A DNA stretch of 64,000 nt from Fasciolopsis buskii (Eukaryota; Platyhelminthes; Trematoda; Plagiorchiida; Fasciolidae): positions 213,461 through 277,460 of the forward strand of contig LUCM01000727.1 of the NCBI GenBank assembly GCA_008360955.1, read 5' to 3'. The first letter of the stretch is position 1; each line of letters starts with the position of its first letter. The position numbers were made by a program, and so were the translations under genes. Below the pieces are notes generated by a model. That model was not told the DNA's origin and made no database searches. It saw only the letters and a list, made by a program, of their open reading frames with translations. Of the stretch, positions 51,376 through 63,021 are shown piece by piece.

Positions 51376-52218
51376 CAGGAGAGACTAAAGAGAAAGTTTG
51401 TGTATGGAAAAAAGTGGTTAACCGAACAAAACAATCAAAATACATGAAAAATCAAATGATCTGGTGCTTCCAATAAGTTGAGAGTATACAGGTCTGTGAT
51501 TCGAGCATAGAAGTAGGAGGCATTGTACCCAGATGTAATCATACTAATTTGATTTGTAGGTATTAACATGCAATCGAAATATATTTAGTTTCTTAATTTC
51601 AGCCCTCCACGTTTAAAAGTAGATGCTAGATCCGCTTCCCGAATCCATTATACTGCCAGAAAATTAGTTATTAATATGAAACCAGTCAAAAGTTTTGGAA
51701 CAGACACCTCTCCCTGAATTATTTTTTAACCTTGGAACTGTGAGATGACGAGTTTATTGCCTGTAAATTGGTGTATGCCCATGATATTATGAGACTTGAG
51801 AGATAAGAAAAAGTCTTTTTTGGCTCTAGTCCGTTCGCGGTAGAACTGGCTTTTATAGAGTTTGTGGGCTGAAGTGACTCGAACAGATCGCGCCCACATC
51901 GCTCGGAGATAACCTAAGATCCATGGACCTAGACACTCAATTTAACACCCCAACCGTTGAAACCGCTAAACATGGTCACCAAACAAGTACTTTCACCGAA
52001 AACATGTAAAGCAAAGCGAGAGGATGCGGCAAGCTAACATGTTCGCTGTTAATAAAACAAGTTAGTGCTCAATATCATTTTCTTGACAGTCCGGTAGTAT
52101 TATTTCCGACGACATCAAGTTGAGCCTGAAAGACCTAGGTTTTTAACGGCGAATAACGATCACCTAGGTGGCGTAAGCGGGGTGGCTTTTGAACGTCCAC
52201 AAACATATTTTTATCTCC

Positions 52219-52258
<40 letters not shown>

Positions 52259-52381
52259 ATTGTAAAACTTGCCTTGAGAAAGACTACCCACGGTAGTCGA
52301 AACGTTGGCGCATTACATCTACCAACAACGCTGTGTTATTAATATTATATCATTCACAATCAAATTTACCAGTTCAATTTC
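51376..52381. repeat. right, noisy copy of duplicated sequence
   Basis: It aligns to 50210-51037 with frequent single-base indels up to the poly-T, then is identical for 124 bases. The sudden change from dense indel noise to perfect identity at 52258 fits an uncorrected long-read patch placed in a scaffold gap better than an old segmental duplication. Confidence 0.8.
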
Positions 52382-54232
52382 TTCTATCTTTGGTTATTCC
52401 CTCATTTGACAGCTTTGCGACAATCGAGGCCTCTATCTAGAAATGATGTATAGTATTCACATGATGGGTACAAAATCAACGACACGTAGTTTGCCTCACC
52501 CGAAAAGTTACGCACACGCTATTCATTCAGCTACAAACGGCCGAAAATAATTTAGTCCAATGGAGGCTTAGAGCATGTGAATCAATGTGATAGTAAAGTA
52601 TGCCAAAGTTAATATGATTCATCATGCTGCAGATCTTATCATGTATCATAACTGAGCATAAAGGTTTCAAAGTTCCTCAAATATTAAAGTACATAACTCG
52701 ACATATTCTCAAATATTCTGTCTCTCGATTCGGCACTATCACTTCTGTCGACACGGGAACCGAGTAACATTAGACATAATTCATCATGTGAAGTCCTACT
52801 AAATGCCACAGGCGAACTTGTCTGTCAGTTTTTTGATAGATGAATTTTAACCTCATGCGTATGAGGCTCAAGTTTTCTGACGTAATATCTTATCTGAAAT
52901 CGAGTAAGAAAACTGTCGAGATTAGTATTTGGTGCAGACGAGATGTTTTCATTTAACGACGTGAGGGGAAAAAATAACTGTCAGACAGAGGCCACAAGGG
53001 CTATTGTATTTCATAAAATTGAACATTGAGTTGTTTGACAAAATTCGACGCATAGTGTCGCTTGGGGGATTAACAAACCTTGTACGTTCATGTCGCAAGG
53101 TAGAAAAAAATGAGTGTGATCTGCCTAACCACTCGTTGATGAAAACGGACTGCATTTTCTTTGCATGCCCTGCTTTTCGAACGAGTTTTGTTCATTCAAA
53201 CCGTTTGATTGTCACTTACAAACAACTCTGATTGCCGTCGAAGTTGAATTGTCTCACTGTTTTACCACAACTGCGAGCAAAATCACGAATTAGTAAAACG
53301 GAGTAAACAGGCAAAGCATGTACAACTTCTTCACATATGAGTTTTGCACATCTAGGTTGTACTAACACGCAAAATGTTTATCGTGATTGAAGAACTGTGT
53401 GCAACTCGTAATGTGCTACACGGCCATTTTGTATGCGAAAATAAACAAAAATGGGACATAATTAATGCTCATTGCACTGAATTTACAGAGTTGCTTTCAA
53501 CAGAGATATAATGAGGATGGATTTGATGGTAGAAGCAAACAGTCTGCCATCACATTTCATTTCATTTGAACAATCGTCAAATTGTCTACGCAAGAGCAGT
53601 TGTAGACACAAAATATTCCAGGTGAAATATGAACCATTACACGGTGCGATTCGCGCATTCTTTAGAAAAATAATAAAGACGAGGTTGTCAAATGAGAATA
53701 CTTTGCAACATTTTGTGTTAATCGGTTGGCTACATGATCTGAAGTCTTACGATTTCGGAGGATACCTGATCTCAAATCTAATCTGCTTGATTAGATCGTC
53801 TTCCATCTTTTGACAGTACTTTCAGTTGCACTGTGCCCAGTCAAAAGGGATTAGCATTTAAAACAAGACATTCGCCTTGGAATCACCCGCCAGCCAATTA
53901 ACTTAAGTAAAACTGGGTAATGATAAGTTTATTAACTAGTATTTGCCTCGCATTTTCTTAGAAAACTTTGCAGATATGATAAATAAAAGGCTTAATGCCA
54001 GTACGTTTCTGAGGCTTGCAACACTTCCAAATACTAAACGAATTAATTGCGTGTAAATACACATATTTGCTCTGCTGTGGTTCTCCAAATAACGTGATGA
54101 TTGTCATGAGTAGCATGGTAAAATCAGGGGCACTGCAATGAAATTTTGCGGATGAATTTATGAATTATTTTGAGTGTTTGTACTTTTTGTGGAAAAAGTT
54201 TTTCTATTGGACCCTTTGTTTTTTCTTTGCAG
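52382..54232. other. intron-like stretch, nothing supported
   Basis: Open frames on both strands at 52949-53231 and 53511-53813 are within chance expectation, with no domain. Confidence 0.35.
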
Positions 54233-54375
54233 TTTGGATTTGGTCGGTTCCGTGCGACAAGACTCGAGACGTGAAATTTGCAAGGAGGCTTATAGACAGA
54301 CAGAGCGAAGTGAAATACCTCATTCTTGCTGCCAAAATGTTCGGGACCGGAAGGTTCATAATTTATTTTGTCTAG
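54233..54375 (+). CDS. weak exon candidate after an excellent acceptor
   Basis: The acceptor ccctttgttttttctttgcag is among the best in the window. Two bases complete a codon, then 46 codons are open to TAG 54373-54375 (WIWSVPCDKTRDVKFARRLI, then DRQSEVKYLILAAKMFGTGR). A second frame is also open to 54389. No good donor was found before the stop, so it could be a terminal exon or chance. It lies on the same strand as the gene ending at 63 kb. Confidence 0.25.
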
Positions 54376-57300
54376 AAATAAATTTGTGAATGATGAGTGT
54401 TTTTCCCTGAAGTTTCTCACCGAGAGCAAGGGTTTGGCGGTTGCGATTATCCGCCCACTTGAGATGATCGCCCCGGTTGGTCTTTCAAACGACCATCTTC
54501 GCAAGGACAATGCGACACGATCAGCCACTTATATAAATGTGTTTGCTTTGAATCGCGAATATATTCAGTCTGAATCTTTTGTGCATTTACAACAGACTAA
54601 TGTAATTTTGTGGTGATTTTATCATTCTGGAGGACTTTCTATTCCGAATACTTAACACCTAGCCCCTGCTGTATTGTAAAACCTAAGTTCATTGTCCATC
54701 ATCTGCGATGAACTTCAAGATGACCGGGCAGTTTTACTTCAGTTGTTTATCATGTATTCATTTGTTGGTTTCGGATTTCCAGCACCCAAATGTTATGCAA
54801 TTTCACCGGTGAAACATTAGCATTTTACGATGAAGTGCGAAAAATATTACGGTAGCATTGATCCTAAGACATCTAGAATTCGAAGGACATTGTGTTCTGT
54901 ATTCGCGAGCACCAAAGTAAACAGTCAAATTGGCGTTTTGTTTACGATCCGCCGAACAACAGCGATTTTCCATATCCTGTGCAAATAAACTGAAAATATC
55001 TCCATTCGGATTGTAGGTGTTCCTCGTCAGTATCATGATTTCGCAATAAATAATCATGTGTTCATATCCTATGATGAATTATTTCGTGAAATACTACCTC
55101 CACTTTATTTCGTTCTGTCGAGGATAGTCCATTTTACCAGTAACTATTCGGGTCAGTAGACATTATTTCTTCTGTTTGTGGACTAGGGCATTTAATTTCA
55201 GACCAAATGTTGAGCTGGAAGGATTAGCGCGTCCACACTCACACACGCAATCGCCGTGATTTCATCCGGTGGTTGCTTCGACAGCATAAGATGCGTTCCA
55301 CTGTGACCTTGAATTGACCGAAAGTGACTGGTGTCCAGATGAATCTGTTCTAACCTAGTATGGGATTTTTATCAATGAATGACTGATTCCACTTTCACGA
55401 TGATTTACCAGATCACCTCGACTGCGTGTTCCATGCGGTTCCGATTGAGTGGGCCTGTGTTCTGATTCGATCATCATCCCGGACACAGATGAACAGCTGA
55501 GTGATCACCTGATTTCCTTAGTAGATTACAAATCGGGCGAGTACAAACATGCGCATGCACACACACACACACACACACGCACACAAATCTCCATTACTGA
55601 TGGTTTGTAAAATTAACTTTGAACCGTGGGGTCACGTATGCATTCTGATCCTAGTTCCTCTGCACCTACATGGAAAATGCTTAATGTCACCTTCTTCACA
55701 TACATCAGACCCAGAAGAAAGCACAGAGCGCACCCGTTTTTGATGATAAGATACAATGGATGTACCTATTTTTCAGTTTCTTTATACTACCAGTAGGCAC
55801 AGATGATGTCATTTCTTAGGTAACGGGAACAGTCAACTTGATGCCGGAAGTGTACAAAAATCCGTCTTCACTATCTTAATTCTATTGAATATCTGTATAC
55901 TGAAAATGCCCTAGAAATGATAGCAAATGTGGTATATGTACATACCGTAACATTGCGAAACAGCGATATGCAAAAACTGAAGTTTTGGTAGGAAATCGGA
56001 CGAACTGCAGTAAAAATTAATGGCTAGTTTCTCCGGAAGTCTATAAAAGCGATGACCAAAACCGCGTATATATGTATGGGTGGAGGTTTTTACGTGCGCT
56101 GTGTGTGTATATGTGCGTTTGTGGAGGTTGGTGCACGCAGCGGTATGGAAGTTTCTGCTTGAAAAAATTGTGAAATAAGCTTGAAATGAAAGGCCTATCA
56201 TAAATCCAGAGGGACTCAGACTTCTTTGTAGGACTAAAAAAGGAATGAGACCGTTTTTGTGGGTATGCATGCCTGTTTCCGATATCAATGTCGGTGATGC
56301 GAACGATATAAAGAGGCATGCCAAAACAGCGACCATTCGTGGTGGATGATTCTAGTTCCTTACTCAACACTCGGTCTCTGAGGAGTTGTAATGGTCGATG
56401 GAATAGCGACGGATTGTCATCCCCAGTTGATTGATGTAAACCGGCTCTGATGTCTTTCAGATACGAGAATGAATAATTACATAATGAATGTACACCATAA
56501 TTTAGTTTCGTTTTGTCTTATTTGACCCAGGAAACGTTTCTTTCTGCAATATTGCCATCACTCCAAATGTGGGGTCAAGAATGAAGAATCTGTCTTAAAG
56601 AGCACTCAACATCACTTCGTGTGCTTCCGTATGAAGTGATACTAAATGCTTCAATGTAAAAACAAACATATTCAAAGGTTAGTTGAATTTGACGGTATAT
56701 TAACGATAAGTTAGTTCACCCGAAGCTCCGAAGACCTCAGTCACTCATTTGCTTAATAATTTACCCTTATTGGACACTACCAATAGTTCACAATTAATGA
56801 ATTTCACCATTCGCACGATAATAATTGATTTTGAAGAGCTTATTAGTTGTCATAATTCTGAATTTGGAAAACGGAATTTCATTTTTACTTAGCTCCACTC
56901 AGAAGCACACTTTAAGATGTCGAAATTATAGCAATCCATTCAACTCTGAGGAACACGCTTTTGCGTTATACGACCTACTAGAAGACTGACATACTACTTA
57001 TCTCTTTTTCTTGATAACTGAATATATCAGTAGTATATCAACTTAGTCTTCTTCCGTTAATTTTTTTATATTTGGCCCCTTCAGTTTTATTCGTCCCAAA
57101 GCGCTGTGGGGCCATCTCCGTTCTGTTCTCTTTATCCGTTTTACACTCAGATCATGGGTGAATATTTTGGTGGAATTCCGGAAATGTAGCTGTTTGGGAG
57201 CCTAATTTGACAGCAACCAGTACTTCGCTTATTCGGCTACCTCGCTGACTTTGGTCGTTCAGCCATCGTCTTACATTCTCTCATTGGTTTTTCAGTGAAT

Positions 57301-60219
57301 CTGATTCCAATAAATTCTTTTATCATTAATGGGCGACTTTGAACAGTACAACATTTTAGCCCAAATATTTAAATCGACACGAATTTAGAACTCACCGGCA
57401 CTCCGCACTCTGGTTTGTACAGCTTTTGAGAAGAAAATGTGCCGCTTCATATAGCGAGCTTTGCTTTCAAACTTCAACGAAATCAACCGGTCCTCTGCAT
57501 ATCAATCAAATCTGTGCATCAGCCATCCAAGCTGATCTAATCGTGTACAACGGCGTACAAGAAACGTCCCCTAGTTTTAACTAAAAGGTAACTCTCCTAG
57601 ATGTTAGATGACATTGATTGTAACAACGCGGTGCCGTGAGGAACATAGCACTGCTGTTTTCGCGCGACGCAAAACGTCTGGTCATTTGCAATAATTTTCG
57701 AACTATCACCTATAAAACCACATGAAAATGATGGTTAGGATGTCCGTAATTTCCGTGCTAAAAATCCATGAGACTCGCACATGTTAGATTAGCTCTGTGA
57801 ACTCAAAATTTACGTGTCATCTAAGAAAATATCCGGATAAACTGCCCATTCGTTAAAGACGTATATTTGTCAAATAAATATTTCCAAATTCTTACAAACT
57901 TAACTGGATAAGTTTAATCGAATCTAAAGGATTAGTTTTTTCCAGTGCAAGTCACTTTTGTCAAGAAGCGGGAGTACAGTCTGCTACCCACGAAAAGTCA
58001 TGGTGAAACTTATTCACCGTGGAAAATTCAATTTCATCAAATACTAATTGGATGCAGCCAGAAAACTGGAATGCGAAGGAATAAAAGATTAATCCTAAAT
58101 GCTCCACACAAACTGCCCTTAAAGGGATACAGTACGATTCATATTGGTGTGAGATTACGCAATCAACATGGTATATGAGAGAAGGGAGAATAAGTAAAAA
58201 ATCTGTTGTGCCTCAGAACTAGCGGATAGCAACGGCAAGACCCAGTCCTTAATGGATTATCGATCACAACAGGAGACTCATTAATTAATCGTTACACATG
58301 AATAGTTTGGTTTTTTCCACAACTCCAGAGAGATGCATCAGTTATCCAGTGAAAAATATAGCCCTGTACATATTCTAACAACTGTATTCACGTCAGGCTC
58401 CTCATTAATTTTGCTATGAACAATACTATAATAATCCTTTCGCACTCATTTTCTGAAGTGTTTCAATCTATTCCTGAGTGATCCATGTATTTGAAATGTA
58501 AGATTTCAAGTTGTGTGTCGTAATTCGTCCGTGTAAAGCTTGATGTTATTGGAGAACCGATATGCTAGCTTAGTCCAAGCAGAATTATCCATTTCAGCCT
58601 ACATCAAATATGTGCTCGTAAGCAATAGAATACAAATTACGATTCAGATTGGATGTACATGTAAGAAAAATGATCATTTGGTTACTGTTCAAGGGCGACT
58701 GTTGAATAGGAAACGATGAGTGCAACAGCAAGCAAACCTTTTTAGGTTGGTATTATTTTAATTCGAATTTGGATCAATTTTAATATTATTCCGGTGTACT
58801 TTGTTCTTTTTTTGCTTTTCGTCGAAAACCCGCATTCAACGAAGAATTTGTGGAATCCCGTTTCAACATACTGTAGTAATTGGTCGACAGTCGACCCACA
58901 GTTTACCTGAGAGCAGCCTTTTAGAAGAGGCGTCCTGCAAAATCATGCGTTTTCAGCATGCGTTACATTGAACAAATACTACCTGCCCATAAACTGCACG
59001 CAATACATGTTTCTTCCGCAGGAAACCCTAAGGACTTCATGCTCACAACTTGACGTCATTTAAACTAACGCTATTTAAATCTCATTGCCATTGGTGTGCA
59101 CTTTATTTCTATCTTTTTCAACACAAAACGGTCAAATCCCAATGGAGAATTACGCAATAATTAAACGATTGTTGTTACACATCTACGAACAAAGCGATCT
59201 GAGAACGCGTATCCTGCATGCATGCATCGAAGTAGTCCCAATAATCTATTGGAAAAATGCTCCAAGTACTGTGACTTGCACTTTAAGGACAAAGGACCTA
59301 AGATTAATCCAATATCAGCTTGCCTTGTATTTATTCCAATAAACTGCGGATGACATCAAATTTTGTGGTGATCCCAATAATAATAAAAACATTCCATGAA
59401 CCTTAGCCATTCCGGTCAAAAAGTTTGATACGGTTCTGGAACTAACTAAAAACGTTCGTTTATGGAAACCTCTCAAGGGTTTTTTTCTGAGACGACTCCG
59501 TCAAAGAGGCCTACTTGAAAAAATGCAGTCTGAAAAACAGTCTTGCGCAACGGGTTTCGAATTTTCGCCATATAGTACATTTACATCCTCAGGTGAATCA
59601 AGATGCACTCCTATCAGTCTTATGGTGTTCAGGCGGACCTCGTGCACCATTACTGCTTGGTAGGACGTTTGCTACTCTACTCTGTCAATCATGAACGTGG
59701 TGCAATCAACATTTACGAATATGTCAATGAACTGCACGCAGTTGTGTTGCAAGTAGTTTTTTCCATACAGATCAGGAAACACGATTCCGGGTACACACAA
59801 TCAGGCACAATGTTAATAAACCTCATCCGGGCTTTAGCTAATGGTATTTTCTGGGCACGACACCTATTCGATGGTTTAAGTTCTTGGATTCCGCTTCTTC
59901 AGTTTAACCGTCGGACGTCACATTTATATCCGACCTATCGACAGCTTCACAGTTGTCAATCTTACCCCTAGAAGGCGCTTGCTCGTTTGCTTGAAGATCA
60001 TTCGCTGTCTGGTTGACCCTGTCTATTCCATTTTTGCACTTGTACCCATGTGGTTCCCGTAGGTAGATCTTAATCGGGAATAGAACGGAATTCTCGTACT
60101 TAAAATATTGCAAGGTTGGTGGTAAGTTTATTAGTGCTGGATACAATAATCGGATGATATCACACAGAGCGGTGCCAACCCACGCCAAAGAAAACTGTAC
60201 AATTTTTTTCGGTTTGCAG
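54376..60219. other. intron-like stretch with weak exon-like signals
   Basis: The stretch contains a CA microsatellite and several plus-strand acceptor-like sites followed by open frames (near 57945, 59020 and 59594). None has a matching donor in phase that I can defend. The minus-strand frames at 55911-56370 overlap each other and show no domain. Confidence 0.35.
55558..55586. repeat. (CA)n microsatellite
   Basis: Uninterrupted ca repeats ending in cgcacaca, seen directly. Confidence 0.9.
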
Positions 60220-60306
60220 CAGATTGCTAATTTGCTCAAAGGTTATCCAAGAAAAAAAAAGGTTCTTCATTTTAGTCCGGGGTGTGATCGGTGTTCCAAC
60301 CTTTTA
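60220..60306 (+). CDS. putative internal exon of the plus-strand gene
   Basis: A near-ideal acceptor (caatttttttcggtttgcag) and a consensus donor (TTA/GTAAGT) bound 87 bases. Two frames are open. The frame that fits the next exon candidate at 61193 enters with one base, encodes RLLICSKVIQEKKRFFILVR then GVIGVPTF, and leaves TA. Those bases plus the first C of the next exon make Tyr. The other frame (phase 0, starting QIANLLKGYPRKKK) is also protein-like but does not fit the next exon. No recognised domain. Real exon status rests on the paired splice sites. Confidence 0.4.
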
Positions 60307-61192
60307 GTAAGTAAATTGTGCCAACACACCATTGCTAAATTGCCTGAATTTGGCCGAAGGTTCCCTAAGACTTTGACGTTCTATTCCAGGGATCCATATA
60401 AGTAACCCATTTCAAAATTCTAGAATCGCTACCATTGCCATCAGCTTATATGGCTTACGCTGCGTGCAGCAAATTACGATAGATTTACTAATAACTGAAG
60501 TGGTTTAGCGAAATCCATAACCTTCTAGTACAATGTGTTGAAACTATATCAGCATCGATCAATCAAGATTAAACCGTTCTGGTGAAAGTGGATATAGTTC
60601 CTTTGATGGGAACGCTTTCGATAGTCCAGATCTGTTCTGTGAATCGCACGGTGGCTACTAGTCATCTTTGGATGCGAGTTCAAACGTCCGGTGACATCTA
60701 GAGGCGGGTACTCCTCAGATTTGAACTGAAAATCGGGAATTCTTTGTCAACGGGTAGCCCTTTATTTCTATTTTGGCTAAGCATTGACAACATGGCAGAA
60801 CATTTTTAAGAAGTCTGACTTTAGATGAAATATCTTAAACAGTTTTAGTGAGCCGTAAGAGAGGACACTGGAGGTTAATATATATGTTCTCATTTCGTCA
60901 GCAGTGGTTAGTTTTTGCTTTACGCCATTTTGATACTCTGTTGCTTCATTTCTAGTTGTTTACCTTTTTCCACTGTAAATATCATTCTTATTCGCCTTTG
61001 TTGTATTTCTATATCACCAAGCTAGATAATACGACTCTGTAGCGATGTTTACTATATCCATTTGACATTGAGGACAACAAGTGAAGCAAGTCTGCACCGC
61101 ACGTGGGGGAATACAAATCACTCACATATCAGCACCATGAATTGTGTAATCCGGACCTCGACTTCACCGAAATCCATGCTTGGTTTCTGTAG

Positions 61193-61349
61193 CCAGTCAG
61201 CCTCAGCCGACGAAGACACAGTAGTGACAGTCCGATACGTGGCGTATTCGCTGATGGGATATTACGTATCAAAAAATGTTTCTTTGGCTAAATGGATCGT
61301 TGAAAAATCCATGAACACAAGATGCCTGATCACAGACTATTTGAGCAAG
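61193..61349 (+). CDS. penultimate exon of an unknown plus-strand gene
   Basis: The acceptor atgcttggtttctgtag is followed by one base completing a codon and 52 codons, ending in phase 0 at a strong donor AAG/GTATGT. The translation runs QSASADEDTVVTVRYVAYSL, MGYYVSKNVSLAKWIVEKS and MNTRCLITDYLSK. It reads like a soluble helical segment, perhaps a HEAT or ARM-type repeat, though that is only an impression. It joins in phase to the terminal exon at 62877 across a 1.5-kb intron. The two good splice sites, the compatible phase and the downstream AATAAA together make this the best-supported gene of the right half. I cannot name the protein. Confidence 0.6.
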
Positions 61350-62876
61350 GTATGTATGATTTAGCAGTGTGATGTGTAATACTCACGAGATCACATAAGA
61401 TCAAGTCGACTGAAATCATGAGCTTTCATCTGGGGCTTATCGGTTTCCTTTGTTGGGGATATAAAGATTTCGTCGGTTGATACAGCAAAAGATGTCTGTC
61501 ACATATTCTCCAAAAAACGTAACCAGGATCATATTTTCGACCAATCTGCGCGATTGATAGCAGCTCATATTTTGACGGGATTGGAACACGGCGACTTTTG
61601 ACTACACGTCTGTCCTCGTTTGTGTAATTTTGTTCATGCGTATGTGTGTAGACGTGTTTGGCCTATGGCGGTACAGTTAAATGCTACTCTTAGTGTTGCT
61701 CTTATGTTGTGTGGTCATCCGAGTACAACGTTGATCTGATCGGAGATGGATAGATTAGACTGACACGAAATTCCGGATTTGCCAAATTCGCTTGAACTTT
61801 GATTGCTTTACAGTGCGTGCAGATGTGCCTTCCATTTCTATCAGCAGTCAAATGTCGGGGGCAGGTATTTGCACAGTTCTGCCGTTCGCCAAGTCACTGT
61901 TATTCAGTGAGCTGCCTAGATACCTTTTGAACTAACATCCTTCTAAATTCGGGCACAGCATTGTTCAACCTAAACCCGAAATGACTATAACTCAGGAGTG
62001 ATATGTGCTCGTCTGCAACAGACCAACAAAATGTTAGACTAAACCAATAACGCCGATTGCTCATCCCATCCAGAGTTGCACTCGTATGAGCGAATGCATC
62101 GAAGCACTAACGAACAAGCGTGCCTAAACTCAAACGCGTAAACGCGTCGACTGATTAGTTCTAGACTCTCCGGGGTTCACTTCGTCTATTTCACTTGATT
62201 ATCAAAAAATCTGGTCCGCCAGAAAATATTTGCCACATATGTTGACTGATCGAATTTTATCAGTTTTTTTCAAACAGAGAAAGAACAATCTCATAATTCA
62301 AACAATTTTTTCTGACCCCTTTTCTGGGGACGATATGCTTAAGTTGCCAATCGGTTCCGTTAAGTGACCAATAGCAATGAATCCACAAACACACAGGGAC
62401 CAATGGACACAAACTGTTCACGGCTGGAATCTCAGACAACTATTTGTCGCGCCTATTCCCTCTGCAAAAATACGATAGTGTTAAACCAATAAAGCGGTCA
62501 ATATCTCACTACTCATATATCAACAACACAATTGTAACCCCTAGCTAAAAACAGTGAAACAATTGACACAAAGCCTTGAAGTATTTAGCTCCTCATTTTG
62601 ATTGTCCTATTTTAATTTGACATGGAGTTAAGCCTATCTGTTGGGAATGAGAATCCGGACAACAATGCCCATGAACACTAAATCAGTTGTCTTAATTTGA
62701 AACGGGGATATAACCTGATGATGGGGTCCCTCCGGAAACGTCATTTTAGTCCATGGATCAGTAGTGGCATCGATCTCTCGGAGCAAATCGATTATTTCCG
62801 CATATCATTTTCTCTGGGATCTGCTTTGAAGCGTAATATCAGTTTTGTGACAATGGTTTGTTTGTGTTTGTTTTAG
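61350..62876 (+). other. last intron of the plus-strand gene
   Basis: It begins GTATGT and ends in a long T/G-rich tract before TTTTAG. It holds the hammerhead-core-like motif at 62715-62739 and otherwise nothing recognised. Confidence 0.5.
62715..62739 (+). ncRNA. hammerhead-core-like motif, probably inactive
   Basis: CTGATGA at 62715-62721 is followed by a short stem (TGGGG, loop TCC, CTCCG; five pairs including two G-U) and then GAAAC at 62735-62739. This is the spacing of the hammerhead catalytic core. A GTC cleavage-type triplet occurs at 62749-62751, but stem III would be only two pairs and I see no good stem I. It may be a decayed retroelement-derived motif or a coincidence. Confidence 0.25.
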
Positions 62877-62960
62877 GGTACAGGAGATTTGGACGTTTCT
62901 GCCGGTGCTGCACTTTTCGAGAGTCCTCGATTTAGAATCGCTCCCGTTAATCCGCATTGA
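62877..62960 (+). CDS. terminal exon of the unknown plus-strand gene
   Basis: A textbook acceptor (gtttgtttgtgtttgttttag) opens a phase-0 frame of 27 codons (GTGDLDVSAGAALFESPRFR, then IAPVNPH) ending at TGA 62958-62960. It follows directly in frame from the exon at 61193-61349. AATAAA lies 56 bases downstream. The Gly/Ala/Asp-rich, proline-ending tail looks like a natural protein C-terminus. No family was recognised. Confidence 0.6.
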   Translation, partial: GTGDLDVSAGAALFESPRFRIAPVNPH

Positions 62961-63015
62961 TCTCCTGCGGTGTAACTGTGTGTGTATTGTCGTCTTGGTG
63001 TTGTCTCAGCACTAC

Positions 63016-63021
63016 AATAAA
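63016..63021 (+). promoter_or_regulatory. AATAAA polyadenylation signal
   Basis: Canonical hexamer 56 bases after the stop codon of the terminal exon, in a CA/TA-rich context (ctacaataaaaacaataca). Confidence 0.55.

Noticed and set aside
50961..51476. Long reading frames of 134-171 codons across the gap
   Set aside because: They consist of undetermined bases and have no meaning.
54124..54528. 134-codon minus-strand frame
   Set aside because: A few frames of this length are expected by chance in 64 kb of AT-rich DNA. It has no domain and overlaps a stronger plus-strand acceptor.
55911..56370. 141-codon minus-strand frame starting with a signal-peptide-like stretch
   Set aside because: It overlaps another 109-codon frame, passes through low-complexity CA/TA sequence, and has no domain.
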